64,000 nt of DNA from Saprospiraceae bacterium (GTDB lineage Bacteria; Bacteroidota; Bacteroidia; Chitinophagales; Saprospiraceae). The DNA is taken from NCBI GenBank assembly GCA_016714085.1, contig JADJNW010000018.1, positions 62,001 through 126,000 of the forward strand. Reading direction: 5' to 3'. Below, piece by piece: positions 1-8,556 of the stretch. The notes beneath the pieces are model-generated. The model searched no databases and was not told the origin of the DNA. It was given only the letters and a program-made list of their open reading frames with translations. Position 1 is the first letter of the stretch; the number at the start of each line of letters is the position of its first letter. The position numbers were made by a program, and so were the translations under genes.

Positions 1-75
1 GCCGTATTAGCATCTTTATATCCGGCCTGGAAGGCCATTCGATTAAAACCAGTAGAAGCAATCAGGAAAATTTGA
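1..75 (+). CDS. C-terminal end of an FtsX/MacB-type ABC transporter permease (partial)
   Basis: Reading frame 1 is open from the first base to a TGA at 73-75 and encodes ASLYPAWKAIRLKPVEAIRK near its end. The pattern 'YPA..A..L.PVEAIR' is the typical last cytoplasmic tail of FtsX-like permeases of the LolC/MacB family. The rest of the gene lies outside the window. The next gene is the matching ATPase, which starts 56 bases downstream on the same strand, so the two probably form one transport operon. Only 24 residues are visible, so the assignment rests on this tail and the neighbour. Confidence 0.7.
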   Translation, partial: AVLASLYPAWKAIRLKPVEAIRKI

Positions 76-131
76 TTGGAGTAATGGATTTTTGGAGTGT
101 TGACACTCCATTATGCCAAAATAAAATTAAT

Positions 132-842
132 ATGAAAGTTATTATCACTAAAGGTGTCACTAAAATTTATGATCCTGACCGAATCCCCGTGGAAGCCTTA
201 CGTGGCGTGGATTTGGAGATCGAAGAAGGCGAGTTTACTGCGATTGTGGGGCCCTCCGGCTCTGGCAAGTCCACGTTGCTCAATATTATTGGCGGTTTGG
301 ATCGCCCGACGGAAGGCTACGTTGAAGTTGGCGGGCATAAAATTTTGGAACTATCAGATAATCAATTGATTGACTTCCGAAAGGCGCATATTGGCTTTGT
401 TTTTCAAGCGTATAATTTAATTCCGGTTTTGACGGCGCGGGAGAATGTTGAATTTGTAATGTTATTGCAAAATCGCTCCAAAACGGAACGAGATGCACGA
501 ACTTTGGAATTATTACACGCGGTGGGTTTGGATGATAAAATCAATAAACGACCGAATGAACTCTCCGGCGGACAGCAGCAGCGCGTAGCAGTAGCAAGGG
601 CTTTGGCGCCAAAACCGGATTTTATTCTGGCAGACGAACCGACGGCGAATCTGGATTCAAAATCTACCGAAAATCTGCTCGACCTGATGGCAAAACTAAA
701 TAAAGAAGAAGGTATCACATTCATTTTTTCTACGCACGACCAGCGAGTGATTGATAGAGCGAGAAGAGTTATTACATTGGTGGATGGCAAAGTTGCAACG
801 GACGTGATAAAAGATTCAATGGCTTCAAAGATAGAACACTGA
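132..842 (+). CDS. ABC transporter ATP-binding protein, LolD/MacB-like
   Basis: ATPase subunit (236 aa) that would energise the adjacent FtsX-type permease, a class of transporter that moves lipoproteins, peptides or other substrates across the envelope by mechanotransmission. Visible motifs are Walker A GPSGSGKST at residues 40-48, signature LSGGQQQR from 144, Walker B ending in DE at 168-169 within ILADEPTANLD, and the switch histidine in STHD. The frame stays open upstream to a TTG at 72, but I chose the ATG at 132 because homology to LolD-type proteins begins at MKVIITKGVTKIY and the upstream residues look unrelated. Length is normal for the family. The substrate cannot be told from the sequence. 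Confidence 0.9.
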   Translation: MKVIITKGVTKIYDPDRIPVEALRGVDLEIEEGEFTAIVGPSGSGKSTLLNIIGGLDRPTEGYVEVGGHKILELSDNQLIDFRKAHIGFVFQAYNLIPVLTARENVEFVMLLQNRSKTERDARTLELLHAVGLDDKINKRPNELSGGQQQRVAVARALAPKPDFILADEPTANLDSKSTENLLDLMAKLNKEEGITFIFSTHDQRVIDRARRVITLVDGKVATDVIKDSMASKIEH

Positions 843-908
843 TTTTGTAAGATTATGATGAGTTTTGGGATTCATATCATAATTAGTGTGTTGTTTTATT
901 CCTTGATT

Positions 909-2143
909 ATGAAACGATTACTTTCGATTATTATATGCTTTTACATCGGTTTTAATATTCAAGCGCAAGATATAATTCCTGAGCCGGATACCATTTTTAC
1001 ATCATCAACATCAGATTTATTTACGAACGATTCGTCTGGCAAATTACAAGTAAGCGGGTATTTAAAAAATTTACAAACGCTATTATTTTTTAATGGATCA
1101 TATCCTGATTTGCAACAATTTAAGCTTATTGATACTTTTTTACAAGATAACCTGATTCACAATCGTTTAAATTTTGAATATAATATTACAAATAATTTGA
1201 ATCTTCGGGCGGATGTGCGCTCGCGCATTTTTTTTGGTGATTTGGTAAAAGCAAATCCAGATTATGCCAGGCAAATTGATAATGCGAATAATGATTATTT
1301 TGATCTTTCTTTAGTTTTACTAAATAAAAATTCCTTTGTTATTCACTCTATGCTGGATCGTTTATATTTGGAATATTTAGATTCAAAATGGGAGATAAGA
1401 ATTGGGCGGCAGCGCATTAATTGGGGGATCAATACCGTTTGGAATCCGAATGATATTTTTAACGCCTTTTCATTTACCGATTTTGATTATGAAGAGCGCC
1501 CGGGCAGCGACGCCATTCGCGTGAAGCGTTATTTGGGTTTTGCTTCGAGCATAGAAATTGCAGTAAAAGCCTTTGATACCTGGGACGAAGCCACAGCAGC
1601 TATGATGTGGAAATTTAATGCAAAAGGCTATGATTTTCAATACTTGCAGGCATTGCGCAAAATGATTGGGTAATCGGCGGCGGTTGGGCTGGAAACTTGA
1701 AAGATGCTGGATTTAAAGGTGAAGCGACATACTTTGTTCCGATTGATGAAGGCAATAGCAGTTTTGCGGCGACTTTTGCTTTGGATTATGTTTTTTCAAA
1801 TTCACTTTACGGAAATTTAGGATATTTATATAATTCTAATGGTACGACGAAAGGCGATGTAACGGGATTATTTAATTTTCAGCTCTCCGCTAAAAATTTA
1901 TACCCTTTCCGACACGCTATCTTTACACAAATTTCCTATCCTTTTACACCTTTATTAAATGGTGGGGCAGCAATTATTTACAGTCCTGTAAAATCTCATG
2001 CACTTTTTATTAATCCTACCTTGACTTATTCACTTGCACAAAACTGGGACTTGGATTTGGTGGGGCAATTGGTATTTAATGAAGCGAAAAATTATACCAG
2101 TCCTATTCAGGCTTTGTTCTTGCGTTTGAAATGGAGTTATTGA
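909..2143 (+). CDS. Outer-membrane beta-barrel (porin/DUF1302-like) protein, reading frame broken once
   Basis: About 411 aa if joined. It starts at ATG 909 with a signal peptide (MKRLLSIIICFYIGFNIQAQ). An ATG at 855 is in frame, but using it would bury the signal. The central stretch IGRQRINWGINTVWNPNDIF followed by FDYEERPGSDA is typical of Bacteroidota outer-membrane proteins resembling DUF1302/porin families. The first frame stops at 1671-1673, yet the -1 frame continues the protein directly (GIAQNDWVIGGGWAGNLKDA) to the TGA at 2141-2143. One extra G at the GG of 1649-1650 would restore the frame and give YLQGIAQNDW. The last residues (FLRLKWSY) look like a closing beta-strand. The break could be a sequencing error or a real mutation. 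Specific transport substrate unknown. Confidence 0.75.
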
Positions 2144-2256
2144 ATTTAGAATAGCATAACTCATTGATTTTGATGATAATTATCATTTTTGCGGTAGCGA
2201 ACAGTGACTAAATTGGGAGTGATAAAATCCCTATTTTTCAAATAAAACTGCAAAAG

Positions 2257-2913
2257 ATGAAACACAAAATCTTATTATTGATAGGTTTTCTCTTCTGTGT
2301 TGGTGTGCTCAGCGCTCAGGTAACACAAAATGGAAACTTTGTTTTGGGTAGCACCGTTGGTTTTTCCACGGCGCATTCCAAAATTACACAGGAAGCAACG
2401 GGAGGTAATAAGACAGAAGAAAGTCCATATTCCACACAAATTAATATTGCGCCATCGGTGGGCTATTTTTTGTTCGACAACTTCGCGTTGGGTATTCGCA
2501 TGGATTACACGTTGAATAGGGTAGAGGAGTCTAACCAGGATTATACGGAAGACAGCGACGTACTTTTTGGTCCCTTTGCACGCTTATACTTGCCCATTCT
2601 CCAGAGCAACGATATGTATTTATTTGCCGAAGCAGGTTTTGGTTTTGGTAACTCTCGGGATGTAAAGGAATTGAATACAGGAGATCAAAGAATTAATACC
2701 AATTTATTTGCATTTGGTGTTGGTCCCGGCATCACGGTTATTGCCAGCAACGCAATTGGACTCGAAGCAGTAGTAAAATATAATTATGCTCGAAGCGAAT
2801 TTGATACACAAATAGCTGGAATAGAAGCAAATACAACCACGAAAACCAATCAGATTGGTATCTCTTTGGGTTTGCAATTTTACTTTTCTGGTTTCAAGTC
2901 TGCGAATCGTTGA
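2257..2913 (+). CDS. Outer-membrane beta-barrel protein (OMP_b-brl type)
   Basis: 218 aa with a cleavable signal peptide (MKHKILLLIGFLFCVGVLSAQ). The mature part has alternating hydrophobic/polar strands with aromatic girdles (for example GYFLFDNFALGIRMDYTLN and MYLFAEAGFGFGNS) and a conserved VGPGITV turn, as in the OMP_b-brl domain of small eight-stranded barrels. It ends LGLQFYFSGF plus a short polar tail. Such proteins are abundant in Bacteroidota, and most have no known role beyond outer-membrane localisation. It lies 113 bases downstream of the broken porin-like gene on the same strand and is followed by a shared terminator hairpin. Confidence 0.8.
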   Translation: MKHKILLLIGFLFCVGVLSAQVTQNGNFVLGSTVGFSTAHSKITQEATGGNKTEESPYSTQINIAPSVGYFLFDNFALGIRMDYTLNRVEESNQDYTEDSDVLFGPFARLYLPILQSNDMYLFAEAGFGFGNSRDVKELNTGDQRINTNLFAFGVGPGITVIASNAIGLEAVVKYNYARSEFDTQIAGIEANTTTKTNQIGISLGLQFYFSGFKSANR

Positions 2914-2917
2914 TAAA

Positions 2918-2944
2918 GTAGCTCCGATTGCCAATCGGAGCTAC
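2918..2944. terminator. Bidirectional hairpin between convergent genes
   Basis: A perfect 12-bp inverted repeat (GTAGCTCCGATT, 2918-2929, and its complement, 2933-2944) encloses a 3-base loop. It sits four bases after the stop of the + strand barrel gene, and its right arm touches the stop codon of the - strand acyl-CoA dehydrogenase. TATTTT follows on the + side. Its position and symmetry suit a terminator shared by both convergent transcripts. Confidence 0.7.
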
Positions 2945-4095
2945 TATTTTAATACTTCCCTCGAAATAACCAATTTCTGAATCTCGGAAGTACCTTCGCC
3001 AATAGTACAAAGCTTGGCATCACGATAAAATTTTTCTACCGGAAAATCTTTGGTATAACCGTAGCCACCATAAATCTGAACAGAATCGGTAGCAATTTGC
3101 ACGGCAATTTCAGAAGCATAATATTTTGCCATCGCTGAAAGCTTGGTACTCTTGTCACCAGTGTCTTTTAAATATCCAGCTTTGCGTGTCAACAATTCGG
3201 CTGCTTCAATTTTGGTGGCCATATCAGCCAGCTTGAAGCTAATGCCCTGGAAATGAGCAATTGGTTGACCAAACTGCTCCCGTTCTTTAGAATATTTTAC
3301 GGAAGCTTCATAAGCGCCTTTGGCAATGCCCAGCGAAAGCGCTGCAATCGAAATCCGCCCACCATCCAATATTTTCATAGCCTGGATAAATCCTTCGCCC
3401 TCTTCGCCCAGGATTTGGCTCTTGTGTACCCGACAATTATCGAAAATCATTTCAGCGGTCTCCGATGCACGCATCCCCAGTTTATTCTCCTTTTTTCCAG
3501 CATTAAATCCTGGTGTACCGCGTTCCACCACAAATGCTGTCATGCCATGACTGTCTAATAACTCACCCGTGCGAGCGATGACTACGGCCACATGACCCGA
3601 TTTACCATGCGTAATCCAGTTTTTTGTGCCATTTATAATATAATAATCGCCATCTTTTTCGGCTGTACATTTCATGCGCATCGCATCGCTGCCGGTATTG
3701 GGCTCGGTGAGTCCCCAAGCGCCTATCCATTCGCCAGTGGCAAGTTTTGGCAAGTATTTTGCTTTTTGTTCCTCGTTGGCAAAAGATAGTATATGGTTGG
3801 TACACAAGGAGTTATGAGCAGCGACTGATAAGCCGATAGAACCGCAGACTTTAGCAATTTCTTCGATCACTGTGATATATTCCTGATATCCCAAGCCGGC
3901 GCCGCCGTATTCCTCCGGCACAAGCACACCAAGAAATCCGTATTCACCCATTCGATGAAATAAGTCTATCGGAAAATGCTGGGATTCGTCCCATTCCATT
4001 ACATGAGGCCGGATATAGGTTTCAGCAAAATCATGGGCGCTTTCGCGGATGAGCTGCAAATTGTCAAGACTCAAGTCAGAAGTGACTACATTCAT
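2944..4095 (-). CDS. Acyl-CoA dehydrogenase (short/butyryl-chain type)
   Basis: 383 aa cytoplasmic flavoenzyme that introduces the alpha-beta double bond of acyl-CoA in beta-oxidation or branched-chain amino-acid breakdown, passing electrons to ETF. Domains run in the usual order: helical N-domain, FAD-contacting beta domain (WGLTEPNTGSDA ... NGTKNWITHG) and C-terminal helical bundle. The catalytic glutamate is E367 in TIGEGTSEIQ, the position used by short- and medium-chain enzymes. YGGYGYTKDFPVEKFYRDAK precedes it. Length and motifs are complete. Chain-length preference cannot be read from the sequence. It is a single-gene unit, with a 175-base spacer separating it from the upstream phosphatase gene. 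Confidence 0.93.
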   Translation of the reverse strand: MNVVTSDLSLDNLQLIRESAHDFAETYIRPHVMEWDESQHFPIDLFHRMGEYGFLGVLVPEEYGGAGLGYQEYITVIEEIAKVCGSIGLSVAAHNSLCTNHILSFANEEQKAKYLPKLATGEWIGAWGLTEPNTGSDAMRMKCTAEKDGDYYIINGTKNWITHGKSGHVAVVIARTGELLDSHGMTAFVVERGTPGFNAGKKENKLGMRASETAEMIFDNCRVHKSQILGEEGEGFIQAMKILDGGRISIAALSLGIAKGAYEASVKYSKEREQFGQPIAHFQGISFKLADMATKIEAAELLTRKAGYLKDTGDKSTKLSAMAKYYASEIAVQIATDSVQIYGGYGYTKDFPVEKFYRDAKLCTIGEGTSEIQKLVISREVLK

Positions 4096-4270
4096 GAGTT
4101 CAAAATTTTTAAACGATTTGAGTAAAAAGAGTTCTTATTATAATTACGGAAAAATATGGGAAATGCTGTTTTCAAATGAAAAAATTGTCTGCTTTACTGC
4201 CTTATTATCATAATATAATAACGCAGCAAAGCATTTTGTTGATGCGAATTGGGAAGTAAGTGATCATTTT

Positions 4271-5419
4271 TTAGCGATAATTCAATGCAGAAGTCGAGTC
4301 GCTGAATCCGAATGCTTGTCGCATTTTTTTGTAAATATCCGTATTTTCATAAATACCAGAAAAAAGATGTGCCGAAGGCCCATAAGCGAAAACCGGTATG
4401 AGTGCGCCCGTGTGAGCGTTAGTCGTAAATTCGATTTTTAGTTTATTCATCCGTGAGCCTTCATTAATGGACATCCCACCTGTTTCATGATCTCCGGTAA
4501 CAATTACCAATGTATTGCCGTCTTTTCGAGCAAATTCGATTACTTCTTCAATTGCCCGATTGAAATCCAGCAACTCATCTATTGCCCATTCTTCTGTTTT
4601 ATTGTGACAAGCCCAGTCTATCTGCGATCCTTCAATCATTAAAAAAAAGCCTTTTTCGCTGCGATTTTGCAAAAATTTAGGCGCATTTTTACTAGCATAG
4701 GGTAAGTAATCGCGACCAACGGCAGCAGCAGGAGGATCCTTATCGCCAGTAAAATAAACCATATTTTTCTTGGCATTAAAGCCAATTTGATTAATATCGT
4801 TTTGCATATAATCAGAAACGATGTACCCTTTGGATTGGAGTTCTTCGTACAAATTGCGATTATCCAATTCCCGATTATCAAAAAAACGTTTCCCTCCGCC
4901 AATCACAAGGTCTATCTCTGTTTTTAACAAATCAGCCGCGATTTGGTCATGCATGATTCGCAGGTCTTGATGCGCATAAAACGCAGCAGGTGTAGCATGG
5001 GTAACAGTAGCAGTTACCACAATCCCCGTTGCTAATCCGTAAGACTCCGCTTCTTCCAGAATGGTTCGACAGCGTATGGTATCTGCAGTTAAGCCAATAG
5101 CTCCGTTGTAAGTCTTTACACCACAAGCAAATGCGGTAGCACCCGCCGCCGAATCGGTGATGAGATTATCGTAAGAATAGCTTTTGTGAAAACCGATGAC
5201 CGGAAATTTTTCTAATGCCAGTCGATTGCTGTTTTCGTACAAAGCAGCAGATACTTGGGATAAGCCCATGCCATCGCCGATCATCAAAATGATGTTTTTA
5301 GGCTTCTGATCAAGCGTAAAAGACACGAGATGAGCGTTTGGATGTTCCTGCGGTGCAGATTTGCAGGAAAATACCGTGAGCAAAAGCAAGAACCAGCGAG
5401 ATACCTTGAATTTAGGCAT
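4271..5419 (-). CDS. Alkaline phosphatase, lipoprotein
   Basis: 382 aa. The N-terminus is a lipoprotein signal ending in LTVFSC with the acylated cysteine at residue 19, so the enzyme should be anchored in the periplasm or on the outer membrane. Hallmarks of the PhoA superfamily are present: IGDGMG (metal ligand D49), nucleophile Ser90 in DSAAGATAFACG, the metal-site cluster EGSQIDWACH, the TGDHETGG ligands and the late histidine in TNAHTGALIPVFAYG. It would release phosphate from phosphomonoesters. No Pho-box-type regulation can be judged from the upstream DNA. It is divergent from the CotH-like gene across a 344-base spacer. Confidence 0.93.
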   Translation of the reverse strand: MPKFKVSRWFLLLLTVFSCKSAPQEHPNAHLVSFTLDQKPKNIILMIGDGMGLSQVSAALYENSNRLALEKFPVIGFHKSYSYDNLITDSAAGATAFACGVKTYNGAIGLTADTIRCRTILEEAESYGLATGIVVTATVTHATPAAFYAHQDLRIMHDQIAADLLKTEIDLVIGGGKRFFDNRELDNRNLYEELQSKGYIVSDYMQNDINQIGFNAKKNMVYFTGDKDPPAAAVGRDYLPYASKNAPKFLQNRSEKGFFLMIEGSQIDWACHNKTEEWAIDELLDFNRAIEEVIEFARKDGNTLVIVTGDHETGGMSINEGSRMNKLKIEFTTNAHTGALIPVFAYGPSAHLFSGIYENTDIYKKMRQAFGFSDSTSALNYR

Positions 5420-5763
5420 TATTCACGATTAAGTTTAGAAAGTCGCTTTTGATGCAAAACCAATATTGTGAATTAGTATGTATTTAGTTTTTTATATGGT
5501 TTTAGGAGTGTTGTTAAAATTTAATTGGGTTAACAAATAATTAATTATCAAAAATTAGAATTAAATTTTGTTTACCAGTATTTTTGCAATACCTTTTTTA
5601 TAAGGCAATCGTCAAAAATACGTTTTTGTCTGGATTTAAACAATGTTAAACTTCTGATGAAGAAGCAACTTTGAGCTTTTGCTCGAATCTTTCAGATAAG
5701 CAATCGAAAAAAATTGCATTATCATCCGACTTCTTTCAAATTGATCACCAAAATAAAACCATC
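5420..5763. other. Divergent intergenic region
   Basis: 344 bases of very AT-rich DNA between the divergent phosphatase and CotH-like genes, where promoters for both must lie. On the + strand a TATTTTTG at 5579-5586 matches the Bacteroidota -7 consensus TAnnTTTG, but no good TTG box lies 19-23 bases upstream. In-frame codons of the CotH-like gene extend back to 5671 without a better start. I see no RNA gene or repeat. Confidence 0.4.
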
Positions 5764-6924
5764 ATGGTCACCCACAAACGACTGTTATTAGCGCTTATTT
5801 GTTTGAACGTATTACTTACCGCAAAAGTTGCGATAGCCGCGCCGCCTCAAGGTATTGAAAATGAAGGAAAAAAGAGTATTTTCGATGTATTGTCTGGTAC
5901 AGAAATCCTGGACATTACGATCAAAACCGACTTGAATAATTTGATTGAAAACCGCCGTACTGAAGAATTTCTGGAAGCTACATTTGAATATGAAGACGCC
6001 ACTGGCAAAAAAATAACTCGACCGATTGAGGTACAACCACGCGGCAAATTCCGCCGCCGGATTTGTGATTTTCCTCCTGTCAAAATTAAGTTTTCTAAGG
6101 GTGATCTCGAGTCATTAGGACTTATTAAGAAATTTAATGATTTGAAATTGGTGACGCATTGCATCGACGATAAATTGGTTGGGAATGAAAATTTACTGAA
6201 AGAATATTTGATTTATCAATTATATAATGAATTGACTCCCAATAGTTATCGCGTTCAATTGATCAAAATAACCTATGAAGATACCAAAGGTAATTTGGGT
6301 AAGATCAAGCGGTATGGCATCCTGATCGAAGATACCGATGAAATGGCGGCGCGCCTGGGCGGCGTGGAGTACGAAACAATGAACGTGAGCACCGACTCTA
6401 TTTCTGTGAAAGACGAAGCAATTACTGCGCTTTTCCAATATATGATTGGCAATGCCGACTGGAGTACGGTGATGTTGCGCAATGTAAAATTGATATTACC
6501 CGAAAATAAGGATAAGATGATCCCGGTGCCTTATGATTTTGATTTTGCTGGATTAATCAATACTTCTTATGCTATTCCACAGGGAGATTTAGGATTAGCA
6601 AGCATTCGAGATCGACTGTATTTAGGTAATAAAACAGATGCTGACGCAATGCGCGATGCATTGGGCTATTTTTATGCTAAGAAAACGATCTTATTAGATA
6701 TGGTGAAAAACTTTAAAATGCTTTCCAGCGATTTCCGAGATGATATGGTCGCTTACCTGGAAACTTTTTATAATGCTATAAAACCAGTTGCTATTGATTC
6801 TTCAATTGATATTAAAGCATTTTTTGAGCTAAAAAACGCTAATATTGAGGACTTTAGAGCATGGGAAGCCTTGCAAAAACAGGGTCAAGTACCCAGCAGT
6901 TCGGGAAGAAATAGAAAGATTTGA
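5764..6924 (+). CDS. Exported CotH-like protein (putative atypical kinase fold)
   Basis: 386 aa from ATG 5764, chosen because it places a signal peptide (MVTHKRLLLALICLNVLLTA ... AIAA) at the N-terminus. The frame is open back to 5671 but without signal-like sequence. Features recalling the CotH family are a basic VQPRGKFRRRICDFPPVKIK segment, a helix resembling NENLLKEYLIYQLYNELTP, an EDTDEMAARLGG segment, and the late YMIGNADWS ... PVPYDFDFAGLIN block that in CotH proteins carries the metal-binding DFD-like motif. CotH of Bacillus phosphorylates spore-coat proteins; for Bacteroidota homologues the role is unknown. Subcellular site is predicted to be periplasmic or exported. Assignment to CotH is by motif resemblance and moderately certain. 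Confidence 0.6.
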   Translation: MVTHKRLLLALICLNVLLTAKVAIAAPPQGIENEGKKSIFDVLSGTEILDITIKTDLNNLIENRRTEEFLEATFEYEDATGKKITRPIEVQPRGKFRRRICDFPPVKIKFSKGDLESLGLIKKFNDLKLVTHCIDDKLVGNENLLKEYLIYQLYNELTPNSYRVQLIKITYEDTKGNLGKIKRYGILIEDTDEMAARLGGVEYETMNVSTDSISVKDEAITALFQYMIGNADWSTVMLRNVKLILPENKDKMIPVPYDFDFAGLINTSYAIPQGDLGLASIRDRLYLGNKTDADAMRDALGYFYAKKTILLDMVKNFKMLSSDFRDDMVAYLETFYNAIKPVAIDSSIDIKAFFELKNANIEDFRAWEALQKQGQVPSSSGRNRKI

Positions 6925-6961
6925 AATATGATAGAGTTATTATATAGTATTCATATATAAT

Positions 6962-8233
6962 TCAATACTTATATTTTTTCCACTGTTTTTGTAGGTGTTG
7001 TTTAATTTTTTCTTCCGCAGGATTTTGTTGTGGTTCGAATAATTTGCTGCCGCTGAGGTCTTGTGGAAGAAATTCCTGTTCTACAAAATTGCCCGGAAAA
7101 TCATGCGCATATTTATAATTTTCACTATAGTTTAAATCCTTCATCAATTTGGTTGGTGCGTTGCGCAAATGAAGCGGCACAGGCAGGCCGCCAGTGCGTT
7201 GTACCAATTCTTGTGCTTTATTGATCGCCTGGTAAGCGGAATTACTTTTGGGCGAAGTTGCTAAATAAATCACGGCTTCTGATAAAATAATCCTTGCCTC
7301 AGGCAAGCCCACTGCTTGCACTGCCTGAAACGCGGTGGTCGCCATGAGCAGGGCATTCGGATTGGCCAAACCAATATCTTCTGCTGCCGAAATCATCATT
7401 CGCCGGGCGATGAATTTTACATCCTCACCACCTTCGATCATACGGGCCAGCCAATAAACTGCTGCATTTGGGTCGCTTCCGCGGATGGATTTGATGAATG
7501 CGGAGGCTACGTCGTAGTGTTGCTCGCCACCTTTATCATACAAAGCGATATTTTGCTGCACTTTATTGACCACCAATTCATCTGTTATAACCATAGGTTC
7601 TCCTTTTTCAATATCGCCCGCCACCAATTCCAGGATATTGTACAATTTCCGGGCGTCGCCGCCGGAATAACGCAGTAAAGCATCATATTCCTGGATTTCG
7701 ATTTGCTTTTCTTTCAAATATTCATCTTTTTCAAGTGCCTGGTTCACCAAAAAAATTAGCTCTTCCGACTTTAGATGGTATAAAACATAGACCTGACAAC
7801 GCGATAATAATGCAGGCACAACTTCAAACGAAGGATTTTCGGTAGTAGCGCCAATTAAAACAATAATGCCCTCCTCCACAGCGCCCAAGAGCGAATCCTG
7901 CTGCGATTTATTAAAACGATGAATTTCATCAATAAATAAAATGGGATTTGGAGAAGAAAAAAAACGCTGACTACGAGCTTTTTCAATGGTTTCACGCACA
8001 TCCTTTACACCCGAATGCACTGCACTCAATGTATGAAAAGGGCGCTCTAACTGATTGGCAATGATACGCGCCAAAGTGGTTTTGCCTACGCCCGGCGGGC
8101 CCCACAGAATAATCGATGGAATATGACCAGCAATGACTGCTTTTCGCAATACGCCATTGGCACCGACTAAATGCTCCTGCCCGGCAAAAGTGTCAAAGTC
8201 AATCGGGCGCATTCTTTCTGCAAGTGGTTTCAT
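6962..8233 (-). CDS. rarA: Replication-associated recombination protein A (RarA/MgsA), AAA+ ATPase
   Basis: 423 aa clamp-loader-like ATPase acting at stalled replication forks. Walker A GPPGVGKT is at residues 45-52, Walker B LFIDEIHRF has D102/E103, sensor 1 is GATTENPSF, and the arginine finger lies in LSRCQVY. The C-terminal MgsA tetramerisation domain follows (IKSIRGSDPNAAVYWLARMI, LRNAPTKLMKDLNY). Length and motifs match bacterial RarA/human WRNIP1. The gene starts at an ATG at 8233 and is convergent with the CotH-like gene, with only 37 bases between stops. A possible promoter lies about 60 bases upstream. Confidence 0.95.
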   Translation of the reverse strand: MKPLAERMRPIDFDTFAGQEHLVGANGVLRKAVIAGHIPSIILWGPPGVGKTTLARIIANQLERPFHTLSAVHSGVKDVRETIEKARSQRFFSSPNPILFIDEIHRFNKSQQDSLLGAVEEGIIVLIGATTENPSFEVVPALLSRCQVYVLYHLKSEELIFLVNQALEKDEYLKEKQIEIQEYDALLRYSGGDARKLYNILELVAGDIEKGEPMVITDELVVNKVQQNIALYDKGGEQHYDVASAFIKSIRGSDPNAAVYWLARMIEGGEDVKFIARRMMISAAEDIGLANPNALLMATTAFQAVQAVGLPEARIILSEAVIYLATSPKSNSAYQAINKAQELVQRTGGLPVPLHLRNAPTKLMKDLNYSENYKYAHDFPGNFVEQEFLPQDLSGSKLFEPQQNPAEEKIKQHLQKQWKKYKY

Positions 8234-8289
8234 AGTAAAATTAGCTTTACCGCTTTAAGCAGTTTGGTATAAAAGAAAAATCGATATTA

Positions 8290-8323
8290 CAAAAATAAAC
8301 GTAGATATACGGTTCATCATCAA
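8290..8323 (-). promoter_or_regulatory. Possible Bacteroidota-type promoter of rarA
   Basis: On the - strand TATTTTTG (complement of 8290-8297) fits the -7 consensus TAnnTTTG. A TTG (complement of 8321-8323) lies 23 bases upstream as a -33 element. Transcription would start near 8284, about 50 bases before the rarA ATG. This is pattern matching in AT-rich DNA, so it stays tentative. Confidence 0.35.
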
Positions 8324-8416
8324 GAGATAAACACTTGTCACTAAACTTGGAAAAAAAAATGATACTGTTGTTTCATCTATAAGATGGAAAAAAATGTGTC
8401 TTTTAGACGCGATAAT

Positions 8417-8554
8417 TTACGATTCTGCCATCATTTTTGGCACGAAGTTTATATATTTGTTAGCACGTTCTACCCATAAATCGATCATCCAGTCAACAGA
8501 ATCTGAGCTTTTGCCAACCTTTTCGTAGTATTTGAGAGGAAATCTGAATTTTAT
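8417..8554 (-). pseudogene. Possible gene remnant, 45 sense codons without a start
   Basis: Within the 323-base gap upstream of rarA, the - strand is open from 8554 to a TAA at 8417-8419 and reads like real protein: it contains KYYEKVGKSSDSVDWMIDLW and NKYINFVPKMMAES with balanced codon use and two tryptophans. A TAA at 8555-8557 closes it upstream and no ATG or GTG is available in a sensible place. I do not recognise the family. It may be the C-terminal scrap of a decayed gene, a frameshifted small gene, or chance. Confidence 0.3.
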
Positions 8555-8556
8555 TT

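Noticed and set aside
72..131. Upstream TTG extension of the ABC ATPase
   Set aside because: It overlaps the permease stop and adds 20 residues without family resemblance; ATG 132 starts the conserved domain.
7316..7678. 120-codon + strand ORF inside rarA
   Set aside because: Antisense shadow of a well-supported gene; histidine- and cysteine-rich composition typical of antisense frames.
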